Shown here: piece after piece, positions 19,201-26,446 of the stretch
How the letters are laid out: each line of letters opens with the position of its first letter
Position numbering within the stretch: the first letter of the stretch is position 1
NCBI GenBank assembly: GCA_913043275.1
Contig: CAJWLL010000008.1
Span: forward strand, 1-64,000
From: an uncultured Flavobacteriaceae bacterium
Lineage (GTDB): Bacteria; Bacteroidota; Bacteroidia; Flavobacteriales; Flavobacteriaceae
Direction of reading: 5' to 3'
Length of the DNA: 64,000 nucleotides
The notes under the pieces: model-generated
What the model saw: only the letters and a program-made list of their open reading frames with translations
The model's database searches: none
Told to the model about the DNA's origin: nothing
Position numbers and translations under genes: made by a program

Positions 19201-19748
19201 TTCCCAATCAGGAGACGGTTTTGAGCATCGACCTTAGCTCTAGTGAAATGTTCTTCATACAATGGCAGATCTTGCAACCCCCAAGTAATGACTGGCAAGA
19301 TTTGCAAGCCTCTACCTCCTTTTTAGGGGTTAATTCCAAGAATTTGGTTTTGGTCAACCCTCAAGAGTCATGGGTCAACTGGAAGCTTAGAGCTGCTATA
19401 AGTTCAAAAAACTACTCCTGTGACCCAATTAATTTCTCACAAGAAACTCTTCTTATTTATCAATCCCTATTCATTCCTAATGCCTTTTCGCCTGACAATG
19501 ACGGGGTAAATGAAAACTTGATTATTCAGGGGTTGGGACAATTTCCCGATCACCAATTGACTATATACTCCCGTTGGGAAACACTTGTTCTCAAAGAGGC
19601 ACCCTATAAAAACGATTGGAACGGAGAATTTAGAGCTTCCTATTCCAACTCAAATGATCAAAACTTACCGGAGGGAACTTATTTTTACATTTTAGAATTG
19701 GGCAATGGACAGCCTCCTTTAAAAGGTTTTATATATTTGAAAAGATAA
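13239..19748 (+). CDS. Giant T9SS type B surface protein (IgGFc-binding-like, Calx-beta-like repeats, TSP3, CHU_C)
   Basis: A 2169-residue secreted protein. Order by residue: signal peptide 1-23 (QSLFAQ); an IgGFc-binding-like beta domain about 130-470 (FVSLMASEDNTQVVID, GMFFVPPLSC); an Ig-like piece; TSP3 calcium motifs about 574-600 and 782-815 (DFDGDGIND, DSDGDGC); seven Calx-beta-like repeats about 968-1795, each with an NWxxPQ strand and a D/GxDD element; more TSP3 about 1799-1950; a CHU_C type B sorting domain about 2078-2169 (IPNAFSPDNDGVNENL ... EGTYFYILEL). CHU_C directs type IX export and anchoring. The divergent PorP/SprF and OmpA genes are its likely partners. The probable role is adhesion or gliding; the ligand is unknown. 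Confidence 0.9.
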   Translation: MRVFFLRNLFSFFMLMVLQSLFAQLSKVHYIPPIAAHGAATSNAYPLDQHIYISTPSDNNVSYSITPVGGAPASIISDVVSNSFPNIHNIGTGPTNFAIINSLLYGGTVIDDKGYIITADSPIYVAIRLRAGRSGDSTPPQAGALVSKGLSALGTSFRTGTYNSQNPGSDNYLNFVSLMASEDNTQVVIDNLDRSLDLAGIVSPGGAGTFSKTFTLDKGETYLLSAEVENATANREGLIGVLIESDKPIVVNCGSANGSFHNGSGRDYGIDQIVGADKIGSEYVFVRGSGSSGWENILIVANEDDTGIFVDGGSTSIATLTLAGDHYIIEGGAYSTAGSGKTLYIKTSKNVFAWQGIGGTGSEANQGMFFVPPLSCQSQGEVNNIPFIENIGSAFFPGYVTVVTNQTASVTFSDLANSNKSLDDSSFSGGVNVSGPETVAGANYKAYIIQNLSGNVSINSTEELYCAYYNQSGAATSGGFYAGFISAPETVLESPVLSGEKCLPNVQLRASGVDAFDSYTWFYDNGTGYVDLGVSNNPYLPNVPGAYKVRAQITCDGVTSVAYSEPAVVSNCPPDFDGDGINDNIDLDLDNDGILNTYESFEDYQLDISDINNPLIIKTATITTAGAYTVSNVLATDSSIVQTAIGEITSSLASGGKQNQIEWNFNDKVNFKLIHSLNNNHSYLDGEMFIISTSSVSESISLLNPNNDLLVDTNYDNDFESGLTLYSSNEIRFKFNSSVTASPTFSFLGQNMQNLTLTHINNSGTSTSVLKWDLFLHQNDLDTNGNGTPDAYDLDSDGDGCSDVIEAGFTDSDPIPDGILGASPVTVSTLGLVAGYDGYAIPRDGDLTGVYDFQEVGSAALPSNITGHPNSESICLGGIANFEVQTDLSQPIFQWQMYNGTDWVDLSDNAIYSNTSSQLMSVTPADNTLDNSSYRVTVAKGGFLCNPAISSTVSLSMDPPKVFNLDSAVFALSETDSPTSFNITLQEAPASNVVLDISNPDITEAIVSPTQVTFTPANWNVPQSIGITPNTDGLLDGDQIIYPSVSVNVALTQNCYTNAEAKTVTLSILDVNLAGFEIVVLDNLSNENGDEASFTVKLLSKPSGVVTLDLSSSDLTEGQLSQSNVQFSPFNWDTPQTIIVTGLPDPVPFKDGNIAYQIITGNVSSTDANYNALDGSTVADVDLINQDNSGPGIELTVVGGSAVTDENGTSFAVQFNLLSQPLGGADVSFGLGVLGDAAEVILSSTSITIANLDWNKPFNNQITLTGVDDAIIDGDIILVLETLDPVSTDGTYDALDASDIADLNFRNLDNDQAGFSVGAISNNLSENENIASFTVVLDIKPNTDVFLNITSNDDGEVAVDNSFQQLQFTPLNWNIPQTVLVSGVDETIIDGDQFTQIVVSVDGSSDANFTSEPAQNVNVINIDNDVAQIILTPIDQLSGEDGSTGSFSVHLSATPSTPVQISWASTNINEGTLASTTITLSPSNWDQPQIITVVGVDDLIPIRDGAINYNIFINAISSTDPYFGNIIPGTIAAVAMTNQDNDFAGVTLYLLEDDYQTDENGDQVKVAFSLNTKPLNDEDVTLPVALQDNIDEIALLETEITIENENWDNPESNVLTLSGLDDFLLDGSQEVNFVTGDPQSLDTNYEQLNADSVADLILVNLDNDFPGILVSGAITAVSPAESGTVTTSYKLVSPLSESTISTTLSIELNVQPNAEVIITFIVPDASELGLNKTFLTFTPENWNQPQTITLIGIDDYLFDGDISTSLLILVDPSTPDPDYLTADYITLDLTNEDDDVDHDNDGLHERFDNCPLDFNPEQEDLDGDGLGDPCDPDIDGDGVTNDQEAIDRTESYDNCDFLDASITLIITSALDCDRDGVPDDIDLDDDNDGILDTEETQEDFDQNGKGNSSDLDSDGDGCFDTVEAGFEDPDQDGILGSSPVEVDAQGRVISSNGYTKAADLDNSGQYDYLELPVSPTISLQPSLSVVVVPNQETVLSIDLSSSEMFFIQWQILQPPSNDWQDLQASTSFLGVNSKNLVLVNPQESWVNWKLRAAISSKNYSCDPINFSQETLLIYQSLFIPNAFSPDNDGVNENLIIQGLGQFPDHQLTIYSRWETLVLKEAPYKNDWNGEFRASYSNSNDQNLPEGTYFYILELGNGQPPLKGFIYLKR
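16141..18624 (+). repeat. Seven diverged protein-coding repeats in the giant adhesin
   Basis: Inside the giant gene, about 350-base units encode a recurring pattern: a start like SENGDEASFTV, a hydrophobic strand pair, TFTPxNWNxPQ, a (V/I)xGxDDxxxDGD element, and an end like INxDND. I count seven units. DNA identity between units is low, so this is an old array and not a recent tandem expansion. Confidence 0.7.
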
Positions 19749-19769
19749 CTCCATACCTCTGGTCTTGAA

Positions 19770-20150
19770 ATGAAAAATTATTTTTGGGTTGTTTTTTCAA
19801 TTGTTTGGGCGGGATTAATTGTTTATTTAAGTTTTTTCAGTCCCACGGGTGTTGATTCTAAACCATGGTTTGAAAACCAAGACAAATTCGGGCATTTTCT
19901 TTTTTACGCTGTACAGAGTATGGCCTTAATCAAGACTTTTTCTCAAGAAATCGTAATACAAAAATCCATCAGAAGAGGCGCTTTAGGGGCCTTTTTTTTT
20001 GGGGCCCTTATTGAGTTTTCGCAATACTTTTTTACTACTGACCGCGACGGTAATTTTATGGATGCATTGGCTAATGGATTAGGAATACTATTGATGGTAA
20101 TTTTGATCAAAGCCTATCCAAAATTTTTTTACTTTGATCCAATGACTTGA
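19770..20150 (+). CDS. VanZ-like small membrane protein
   Basis: A 126-residue protein with four predicted membrane helices. The features are the VanZ-family pattern LSFFSPTG after helix 1, then QDKFGHFLFYAVQS (Asp-Lys-x2-His), GALIEFSQYFFTTDRDGNFMDALANGLG, and a final helix. The family is named after a teicoplanin-resistance protein, but most members are of unknown envelope function. The gene starts 21 bases after the giant adhesin and its stop lies 2 bases before the epimerase ATG, so read-through is likely. Confidence 0.8.
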   Translation: MKNYFWVVFSIVWAGLIVYLSFFSPTGVDSKPWFENQDKFGHFLFYAVQSMALIKTFSQEIVIQKSIRRGALGAFFFGALIEFSQYFFTTDRDGNFMDALANGLGILLMVILIKAYPKFFYFDPMT

Positions 20151-20152
20151 AG

Positions 20153-21202
20153 ATGCGAGTAAAATTTCATAAAGTATTACTTAAAAAAAGGTTCCCCCTG
20201 GTAATCAGTAGGGGGGCTAGAGGAGACTCCTATAATCTGTTTTTGTCTTATGAAAAGGATGGATTTGTGGGTTGGGGAGAGGCCGCTCCTAGCAAAAATG
20301 GGAAAGCTGAAACGGTAGAGGAAATGCAAGATCAGCTCAACACATTTCTGAAGCAAGGAATTGAATCCTGCAATACTGAATTTCTTAACCAAAAGGCCAG
20401 AAAAATGGGGATTTCCCCCTCTGCCTATGTGGCTTTGGATATTGCCCTTTGGGATTGGAAAGCTAAAAAAGCCCAATTGCCATTGAATCAACTGCTTCAA
20501 TTGCCCCGACCTTTCATTCCTACTTCCCTCACTCTGGGTATTATTCCTGCTGATCAGGTCAAAGAAAGAATTCGTCTTATGCTCGAAAACTCCTCTGCAA
20601 AAGCCTTAAAAATAAAACTTGGTTCCCAACAGGGGATTGAAGCTGATCAACAAATGTTTGCTAAAGTACTTGAAAGCACTGAAAAATTTCAACTCAAAAT
20701 CAGAGTTGATGCTAACGGGGGCTGGTCAACCCAAGACGCCATTTATATGATCAAATGGTTAGCTGATAGGGGAGTAGAATATATAGAACAACCCTTAGAA
20801 CAAGGACAGGAGTCTGAGCTTCGATACCTTTACCCCAAACGTCCTTTGCCCATTTATTTAGATGAATCTTGTCGATATGCTGATGATGTTGGCAAATGGG
20901 CTGACCATATTGATGGTGTAAACATGAAATTGATGAAATGTGGAGGAATCACCGAAGCCCTACTCATCATTCAAAAGGCCCAAAAATATAAACTTAAAAC
21001 CATGATCGGCTGTATGAGTGAATCCTCTGTTTCCATTGCCGCAGCGGCCGCCCTCTCGGGAGGTATCGACCATATAGATTTGGACTCCCATTATAATTTG
21101 TTACCCGACCCGGCAACAGGAGTCCAATTGATTGACGGTGTCACCCTTCCTGATTTTGTACCGGGACATGGTGGAATTCTAAAACCTCAATACCATGCTT
21201 AA
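20153..21202 (+). CDS. Enolase-superfamily dipeptide epimerase / N-acyl amino acid racemase (DgcA-like)
   Basis: A 349-residue enzyme starting at ATG 20153 (a TTG two codons earlier is possible). The N-terminal capping domain is followed by the barrel with catalytic Lys153 and Lys155 (KIKLG). Metal ligands are in RVDANGG, EQPLEQ and YLDES, and the second catalytic base is the Lys in GVNMKLMKCGG. This layout is that of L-Ala-D/L-Glu epimerases of the muconate-lactonizing subgroup. The next gene overlaps by 8 bases and encodes a DUF1611/DgcN-type protein. That pair matches the DgcN-DgcA D-glutamate route, where the enolase member racemizes N-acetyl-D-glutamate. Cell-wall peptide recycling is the alternative. 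Confidence 0.85.
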   Translation: MRVKFHKVLLKKRFPLVISRGARGDSYNLFLSYEKDGFVGWGEAAPSKNGKAETVEEMQDQLNTFLKQGIESCNTEFLNQKARKMGISPSAYVALDIALWDWKAKKAQLPLNQLLQLPRPFIPTSLTLGIIPADQVKERIRLMLENSSAKALKIKLGSQQGIEADQQMFAKVLESTEKFQLKIRVDANGGWSTQDAIYMIKWLADRGVEYIEQPLEQGQESELRYLYPKRPLPIYLDESCRYADDVGKWADHIDGVNMKLMKCGGITEALLIIQKAQKYKLKTMIGCMSESSVSIAAAAALSGGIDHIDLDSHYNLLPDPATGVQLIDGVTLPDFVPGHGGILKPQYHA

Positions 21203-22226
21203 ACCCCATCAAAAAGTTGCAATTTTCATGGAAGGTTTTATCCATAGTGATTATGGCAAAATGGGATTGGGAGTAGTACGTTTTCTCCAAAACCCTATTG
21301 TTGGTATCATTGACTCCGAACTTGCGGGGAGTAATATCAACAAAGAACACCCTATCGATAGAGATGTACCCATCTTTGAAAAACTAGATCAAGTCATTGA
21401 TCAAGGAGCTGAAGTGCTGGTTTTGGGCATTACCCCTTCGGGTGGAAAAATTCCCGATGTATGGCTCCCCATGATTGAAGAAGCTTTGGGTCGAGGACTA
21501 TGTCTCATCAATGGTCTTCATGATTCGCTCGCCCATCGATTTGCAGACCACATCCAAGACCCCAAACAATGGATTTGGGATGTAAGAGTCCCTCAATTTA
21601 CCCCTAAAATTGCATCCGGTCTAGCAGCAAAATTGACCAACAAACGCCTTCTAATGATTGGAACCGATATGGCTTGTGGTAAAATGACCGCAGGCTTGGA
21701 AATTTATCGTTGGGCCTTAGACAAGAAAATCGATACAGCTTTTGTGGCTACTGGTCAAATTGGCATTACATTGATGGGGAGAGGTATTCCCCTTGATGCC
21801 CTTAAGTTAGATTATGCCTGTGGTGCTGTAGAACAAATGGTTTTAAGTCACCAAAACCAAGATCTGGTAGTTGTCGAAGGACAAGGATCGCTATTGCACC
21901 CTGGCAGCACGGCAACGCTATCACTTATGCGGGGTAGTTGTCCCACTCATATGGTCTTGTGCCATAGGGCTGACAAGACTACTTTGAGACATCCTGAATC
22001 TATCAAAATTCCCCCTCTTAAGGATTTTATCGCTCTAAATGAATCATTGGCCTCTGTAGCTGGAACCTATGGTAAACCCAAGGTAATGGGCATTGCCCTG
22101 AACACGGTTAAACTGTCAGAAAAAGAAGCCCAAGAGCATATTGCCCATTTGGAAATCGAGTTGGAAATTCCCGTTACGGATGTCATTCGATTTGGTGTAG
22201 AAAAAATAGTAAAGGAATGGCTATAA
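21195..22226 (+). CDS. DUF1611 family protein, DgcN-like
   Basis: A 343-residue protein with a Rossmann-like N-terminal half (VVGIIDSELAGSN) and a P-loop in the C-terminal half (LMIGTDMACGKMTAG, about residues 152-166). A downstream VVEGQGSLLHPGSTATLSLMRG block completes the DUF1611 signature. Some members have been described as D-glutamate N-acetyltransferase (DgcN), partner of an enolase-superfamily racemase (DgcA). The 8-base overlap with such a gene here makes that the leading hypothesis for D-amino acid use or peptidoglycan recycling. Substrate is inferred, not shown. Confidence 0.8.
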   Translation: MLKPHQKVAIFMEGFIHSDYGKMGLGVVRFLQNPIVGIIDSELAGSNINKEHPIDRDVPIFEKLDQVIDQGAEVLVLGITPSGGKIPDVWLPMIEEALGRGLCLINGLHDSLAHRFADHIQDPKQWIWDVRVPQFTPKIASGLAAKLTNKRLLMIGTDMACGKMTAGLEIYRWALDKKIDTAFVATGQIGITLMGRGIPLDALKLDYACGAVEQMVLSHQNQDLVVVEGQGSLLHPGSTATLSLMRGSCPTHMVLCHRADKTTLRHPESIKIPPLKDFIALNESLASVAGTYGKPKVMGIALNTVKLSEKEAQEHIAHLEIELEIPVTDVIRFGVEKIVKEWL

Positions 22227-22227
22227 G

Positions 22228-22677
22228 CTATTTGCAGTGATAATCTGCTGCGCGAGTAGCAATTTGATTGTCCGGTTTTACATTCACCTTATAGCCTAGA
22301 GAATTTGCCCAACCTTTGGTGGCCGATATCAATTTATTGGATTTAAAATTCTTGTCGCTGTTGTAATCCATGTCAATTTCAACCTTTACACTCACCTGAT
22401 GGGTAAGCCACTCAGCCACGTCAATACTCATTTCTGCCTCTTGCCACAATCTGGTCCACATATTAGTAATTAAAACTTCCACTTTTTTGCTTAATATATA
22501 GTGCACCCCCCTACTGCCATAACGATATGCAATCACGGTAGCATATTTTGTTAATTTCCCTACATTTTGAGAGTCAGAGCCGATATGGATTTGTACGTTG
22601 GGGTGTTTTTTGAGAATTTTTAGCGTGTGCTTTATGGGATCTAATCGATGGCCGTTAATATCTCTGAATATTCTCAT
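22228..22677 (-). CDS. YkuK-like RNase H-fold protein (DUF458)
   Basis: A 149-residue protein. IHIGSDSQNVGKLTKYATVIAYRY near residues 31-54 carries the first RNase H-like acidic residue, and DMDYNSDKNFKSNKL near residue 103 and VNVKPDNQIATRAADYH at the end carry others. This is the YkuK/DUF458 pattern. A nuclease or nucleic-acid-binding role follows only from the fold. It converges with the DUF1611 gene, two bases apart, and is transcribed away from the ABA4-like gene. Confidence 0.75.
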   Translation of the reverse strand: MRIFRDINGHRLDPIKHTLKILKKHPNVQIHIGSDSQNVGKLTKYATVIAYRYGSRGVHYILSKKVEVLITNMWTRLWQEAEMSIDVAEWLTHQVSVKVEIDMDYNSDKNFKSNKLISATKGWANSLGYKVNVKPDNQIATRAADYHCK

Positions 22678-22739
22678 AAAAGAAAATCCTAAGATAGGAA
22701 AGCCATCTAAAAAAATGGTTTTATTTTTGAGTTAAGAAT

Positions 22740-23177
22740 ATGGTTTACGAAACTATTTTTAACATTTTCAATTTGGGGATCATACTTTTTTGGTTAATCC
22801 TTTTGGTTTTTCCCAAAAAGGATTTTACCCAGAAAACCATTGCCTTTCCATGGGTGCCTCTGGCAATTGCTTTGGGATATGTTTTTTTTCTGAGTAATAC
22901 TTCTGGAACATTTTCTACCGATTTCCCCTCACTAAGTAGTTTGACAGAAATGTTTCAAAATGCTGACCCTCATGGAGTAGCTGCCGGGTGGCTTCATTAT
23001 TTGGCCTTCGATTTTTGGGTGGGTTGCTGGATGCTAAAAAATAGCCAAGAAAAAGGTATAAAGCACCTTTGGATGATATTCCCTTTACTATTTACTTTTA
23101 TTCTGGGCCCAATAGGAATATTGTTTTATACTTTGGTGCTTTTGACTCAAAAAAAATTATTTTCTAAAACAGTATGA
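22740..23177 (+). CDS. ABA4-like (DUF4281) membrane protein
   Basis: A 145-residue protein with four predicted membrane helices. The block GVAAGWLHYLAFDFWVGCWML at about residues 79-99 and the late LGPIGILFYTL match the ABA4-like family. The plant namesake takes part in neoxanthin formation; the bacterial members have no proven reaction. Its stop overlaps the start of the next small membrane protein by four bases (ATGA). Confidence 0.75.
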   Translation: MVYETIFNIFNLGIILFWLILLVFPKKDFTQKTIAFPWVPLAIALGYVFFLSNTSGTFSTDFPSLSSLTEMFQNADPHGVAAGWLHYLAFDFWVGCWMLKNSQEKGIKHLWMIFPLLFTFILGPIGILFYTLVLLTQKKLFSKTV

Positions 23178-23374
23178 CCAACTCCTTTTTCTTACTCTCT
23201 TTGGCCCTTGGGGTCGCAACAGGAGCCTTGGGTGGTTATATCGCTGAAAAAAAGGGGAGAACCCAACGCTTTGGGTTTGTGATCGGTTTTCTTTTTGGGC
23301 TTATTGGTATTTTGGGTTTATTGATCATGGCAGATAGATCTCAAAACGATGAACTTTCTGATAGATCAGAATAA
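23174..23374 (+). CDS. Small membrane protein with glycine-rich helices
   Basis: A 66-residue protein with two membrane helices, rich in Gly with GxxxG spacing (LALGVATGALGGYIAEKKG, GFLFGLIGILGLLIM), and a short charged tail. It is translationally coupled to the ABA4-like gene by ATGA overlap. The family is not recognised. It ends tail to tail with a minus-strand membrane protein, overlapping by 9 bases. Confidence 0.65.
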   Translation: MTNSFFLLSLALGVATGALGGYIAEKKGRTQRFGFVIGFLFGLIGILGLLIMADRSQNDELSDRSE

Positions 23375-23596
23375 ATTTTTCCAAAGCATATTCCCTATCA
23401 ATAGGCTACAACCTAAGATCAAAGGATAAAAAACAAAAAGCCATAAACTATCTTTAAGACTGAGGAAATTGCCATTGCCCCAGTTGTTAAGAAAGTCGTA
23501 CCAGGTTTTTAGTCCCCATTTAGTGGCTAAAAAATTAGCCAATATCGCGACAATCAAAATCATCAATCCTATTACATATAACTTAATCAATCCCAT
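23366..23596 (-). CDS. Small membrane protein of unknown function
   Basis: A 76-residue protein with two predicted membrane helices around a loop WYDFLNNWGNGNFLSLKDSLW. The start ATG 23596 is the first available. No family is recognised. The gene lies head to head with a second small membrane protein (ATG at 23630), leaving only 33 bases between the starts. Confidence 0.6.
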   Translation of the reverse strand: MGLIKLYVIGLMILIVAILANFLATKWGLKTWYDFLNNWGNGNFLSLKDSLWLFVFYPLILGCSLLIGNMLWKNLF

Positions 23597-23629
23597 AAAT
23601 TCATTTAATTTGTAAATAAGCTTTTAGCT

Positions 23630-23794
23630 ATGAAATTCAGAATACTCATCAAATTTCTCATCATAATCTTGTCATTAGGGTGTTTTTTTGTGGTTTATTT
23701 AATGTATTCCAAATTGTCTTTTATTGACACTCCCTATCTCTATGGAGGTATAATACTTATGTTGATCTGGCTTTTACTTCACTTCAAAAAATAG
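23630..23794 (+). CDS. 54-residue membrane protein
   Basis: ATG 23630 to TAG 23794 reads a short basic N-terminus, one hydrophobic helix (IILSLGCFFVVYLMY), a polar turn (SKLSFIDTPYLYGG), and a second helix ending in HFKK. The two-helix hairpin with Lys ends is protein-like, and there is no other candidate in the interval. The function is unknown. It converges with the secreted protein gene whose stop is at 23798. Confidence 0.55.
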   Translation: MKFRILIKFLIIILSLGCFFVVYLMYSKLSFIDTPYLYGGIILMLIWLLLHFKK

Positions 23795-23797
23795 CCT

Positions 23798-24517
23798 TTA
23801 CTCTTTGATCAGAATATATGTAGCTCTTACCCCTGTGGCAAGGTTCCACTGGTTAGCAGCAGTCATGTCGCCATTTTCATCATATACTCTGACCTCTGCC
23901 GTATTGGGCCCAGAGGTGCCTTGGTTGAGGGCTACAAAATCAATCTTATTAAAACCTGGGACTAGATCTAAGCTTAAGCCTACAAAGCGCTCTACCAACA
24001 AAACATTGGGTTGAATAACCATGTCGTTGTGAAGAATTCTTACACGATCCCCGTCGGGATATTCGTGGTCTCTAAATATGATTCGGGCTTGATCCCCTTC
24101 AATTCTGTAATCCCCCATGTATTGATTAGTTCTGTATTTATTGGGGTCTTTCCCTGCTTCTACTTCTCTGCCTTTGAGTTTTGAGAGATAAATGTCCCCT
24201 GGATTCAGGAATTTCTCCTGTTCTTCCATATTGATTTTAGAGCCTTTATCATCTAGTGTGGGATCAGTCATGTCCAAAGGCTTTTCCAAAAAATCTCCTT
24301 TTAAATAAGGACTTTCCTCAGCTGGAGGCTTGAAAAGAGAATTAGGTTTATCGCTGCTGTTGGAGGGAAAACTAAAAGAGGGATTGTCATTTTCGATTTG
24401 TGCAATGGCAAATTGAAAGCTAAATATCAAGGCAACCCAAATTGATATGAATGGGGCTGTTGATCCCTTATCAATAAGCGAGGAGTGATATATTTTAAGA
24501 TAGCATTTGGAACGCAC
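23798..24517 (-). CDS. Secreted protein of unknown function
   Basis: A 239-residue protein with an N-terminal signal peptide ending near FAIAQ (about residue 40). A Pro/Ser/Asp-rich region follows, and the C-terminal half is beta-rich (YMGDYRIEGDQARIIFRDHEYPDGDRVRI). The start is GTG at 24517: an in-frame stop lies upstream and no ATG precedes the signal peptide. The long pre-signal stretch means the true start could be further in. The C-terminal domain resembles a beta-sandwich, but I cannot name the family. Confidence 0.65.
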   Translation of the reverse strand: MRSKCYLKIYHSSLIDKGSTAPFISIWVALIFSFQFAIAQIENDNPSFSFPSNSSDKPNSLFKPPAEESPYLKGDFLEKPLDMTDPTLDDKGSKINMEEQEKFLNPGDIYLSKLKGREVEAGKDPNKYRTNQYMGDYRIEGDQARIIFRDHEYPDGDRVRILHNDMVIQPNVLLVERFVGLSLDLVPGFNKIDFVALNQGTSGPNTAEVRVYDENGDMTAANQWNLATGVRATYILIKE

Positions 24518-24632
24518 TGAACCTAATTTTTAATACAAACCTATTTAAAAATTCAGAACAGTGGGATTGTTTAACAATATTTTATCAGGTTTATAGATTA
24601 ATGGTTACTTTGGCATTTTAAAAAAAAATATA

Positions 24633-26444
24633 ATGGATTTAGCAGCAATAGATTGGGGAATCATCATCAGTTTTTTTTCAATATCCTTATTTATAGGGAT
24701 TTGGGTTTCCAAAAAAGCAGGATCTTCTAGCAGTGAATTTTTTCTTTCCGGGCGGAACATGCCTTGGTGGTTGCTGGGGGTATCTATGGTGGCCACAACC
24801 TTTTCTACTGATACACCCAATCTGGTTACGGATATTGTCAGAAACAACGGTGTTTCCGGAAACTGGGTTTGGTGGGCTTTTCTCATTACGGGATTACTTA
24901 CCGTATTTGTTTATGCCAAATTGTGGCGTAAGTCTAATGTAAAAACGGATTTAGAGTTTTACGAATTCAGATATGGTGGAAAACCTGCAGGTTTTCTGCG
25001 AAAATTTAGGGCTCTCTATTTGGGAATTCTCTTCAATGTGATCACCATGTCCTCTGTAACACTTGCGGCCATCAAAATTGGTGGGATCATGCTTGGCTTA
25101 GAACCTTGGCAAACCGTCGTAAGTGCAGGCTTGGTTACTGTAGCCTTTAGTACACTGGGAGGTTTTAGAGGGGTACTCTATACCGATTTACTATTATTTG
25201 TGGTTGCCATGGCGGGCTCCATTGGGGCAGCTTATTATTTGGTCAACCTGCCTGAAGTAGGAGGAATGACTGCACTTTTGAATCATGAAAACGTAAGTGA
25301 TAAATTGTCTATACTTCCTGATTTTTCCAATACGGAAGCCCTGATCACTTTACTGATAATTCCCTTGGCGGTCCAGTGGTGGAGTTCCTGGTATCCTGGA
25401 GCAGAACCTGGCGGAGGGGGATATATTGCACAGCGGATGTTGGCCTCCAAAGATGAAAACCATGCCATTGGAGCCACTTTTTTCTTCAATATCATGCACT
25501 ATGCCTTACGTCCTTGGCCTTGGATTTTGGTCGCTTTGGCCTCCTTGGTGGTCTTTCCTGATTTGGCCAGTATCAAAGATGCTTTTCCCAATATTACTGA
25601 TGATAAGCTAGGTCATGATTTAGCTTATTCTGCCATGCTTGTAAAATTACCCCCTGGATTGATCGGTTTGGTTTTGGCCTCCCTTATTGCCGCTTATATG
25701 AGCACCATTTCAACTCAACTCAACTGGGGTTCCTCCTATTTGGTTTACGATTTTTATCAAAATCAAATCAATCCAAATGCTTCCGAAAAAAGGTTGGTTG
25801 CGGTAGGAAGATTGTGTACCATCGGATTGATGATTTTTAGTGCCTTACTTGCTTTATTGTTACAAAGTGCTCTTCAAATTTTTGACATTCTACTTACCTT
25901 CGGTGCTGGAACTGGGTTGATCTTTATTTTGAGATGGTTCTGGTGGCGAATCAATGCATGGAGTGAAATTTCAGCCATGTTTGCCTCTGGAATTTTATCC
26001 ATCCTACTGAAAACTACCAGTTTGGGAGACCATTTTTTTGAAGCTGAAACTGGACTAATGCCCTCTTGGCTCGAATATCCTTTTGTGGTATTGGTGACCT
26101 CGGCAATTTGGATTACGGCCACCTATATGACCTCTGCTGAGGACAAATCTGTTCTTAGAAATTTTTATCAAAAAATACAGCCTGGTGGTCCCGGATGGAA
26201 AAAAGTAATCGATGAGGCTGCAGCAGAGAAGATTAATATCACCGACGACAGTAAAGGGTGGAGTGTCCCTTCAGGAATTACGGCCATGTTACTAGGATGT
26301 GGAATGATCTACAGTGCTATGTTCTCAACAGGATATTGGATTTATGGTCAATATACCCTTGCCGCTTTCACTACATTTGTTTCCATTGCTTTTGGAATCA
26401 TTTTAGTTCGTACCTGGAAAAACGTAAGAGTTAAGGTAATGTGA
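24633..26444 (+). CDS. Sodium:solute symporter (SSS family)
   Basis: A 603-residue transporter with about 14 membrane helices. The SSS pattern is clear: SSSEFFLSGRNMPWWLLGVSMVATTFSTDTP at residues 30-60, YEFRYGG, and the later ASLIAAYMSTISTQLNWGSSYLVYDFYQ near residue 360. The size and the GGGGY segment fit the SGLT-like branch, which moves sugars or similar solutes with sodium. The substrate is not readable. The gene is alone on its strand and converges with the nucleoside transporter, with only 2 bases between the stops. Confidence 0.9.
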   Translation: MDLAAIDWGIIISFFSISLFIGIWVSKKAGSSSSEFFLSGRNMPWWLLGVSMVATTFSTDTPNLVTDIVRNNGVSGNWVWWAFLITGLLTVFVYAKLWRKSNVKTDLEFYEFRYGGKPAGFLRKFRALYLGILFNVITMSSVTLAAIKIGGIMLGLEPWQTVVSAGLVTVAFSTLGGFRGVLYTDLLLFVVAMAGSIGAAYYLVNLPEVGGMTALLNHENVSDKLSILPDFSNTEALITLLIIPLAVQWWSSWYPGAEPGGGGYIAQRMLASKDENHAIGATFFFNIMHYALRPWPWILVALASLVVFPDLASIKDAFPNITDDKLGHDLAYSAMLVKLPPGLIGLVLASLIAAYMSTISTQLNWGSSYLVYDFYQNQINPNASEKRLVAVGRLCTIGLMIFSALLALLLQSALQIFDILLTFGAGTGLIFILRWFWWRINAWSEISAMFASGILSILLKTTSLGDHFFEAETGLMPSWLEYPFVVLVTSAIWITATYMTSAEDKSVLRNFYQKIQPGGPGWKKVIDEAAAEKINITDDSKGWSVPSGITAMLLGCGMIYSAMFSTGYWIYGQYTLAAFTTFVSIAFGIILVRTWKNVRVKVM

Positions 26445-26446
26445 AC

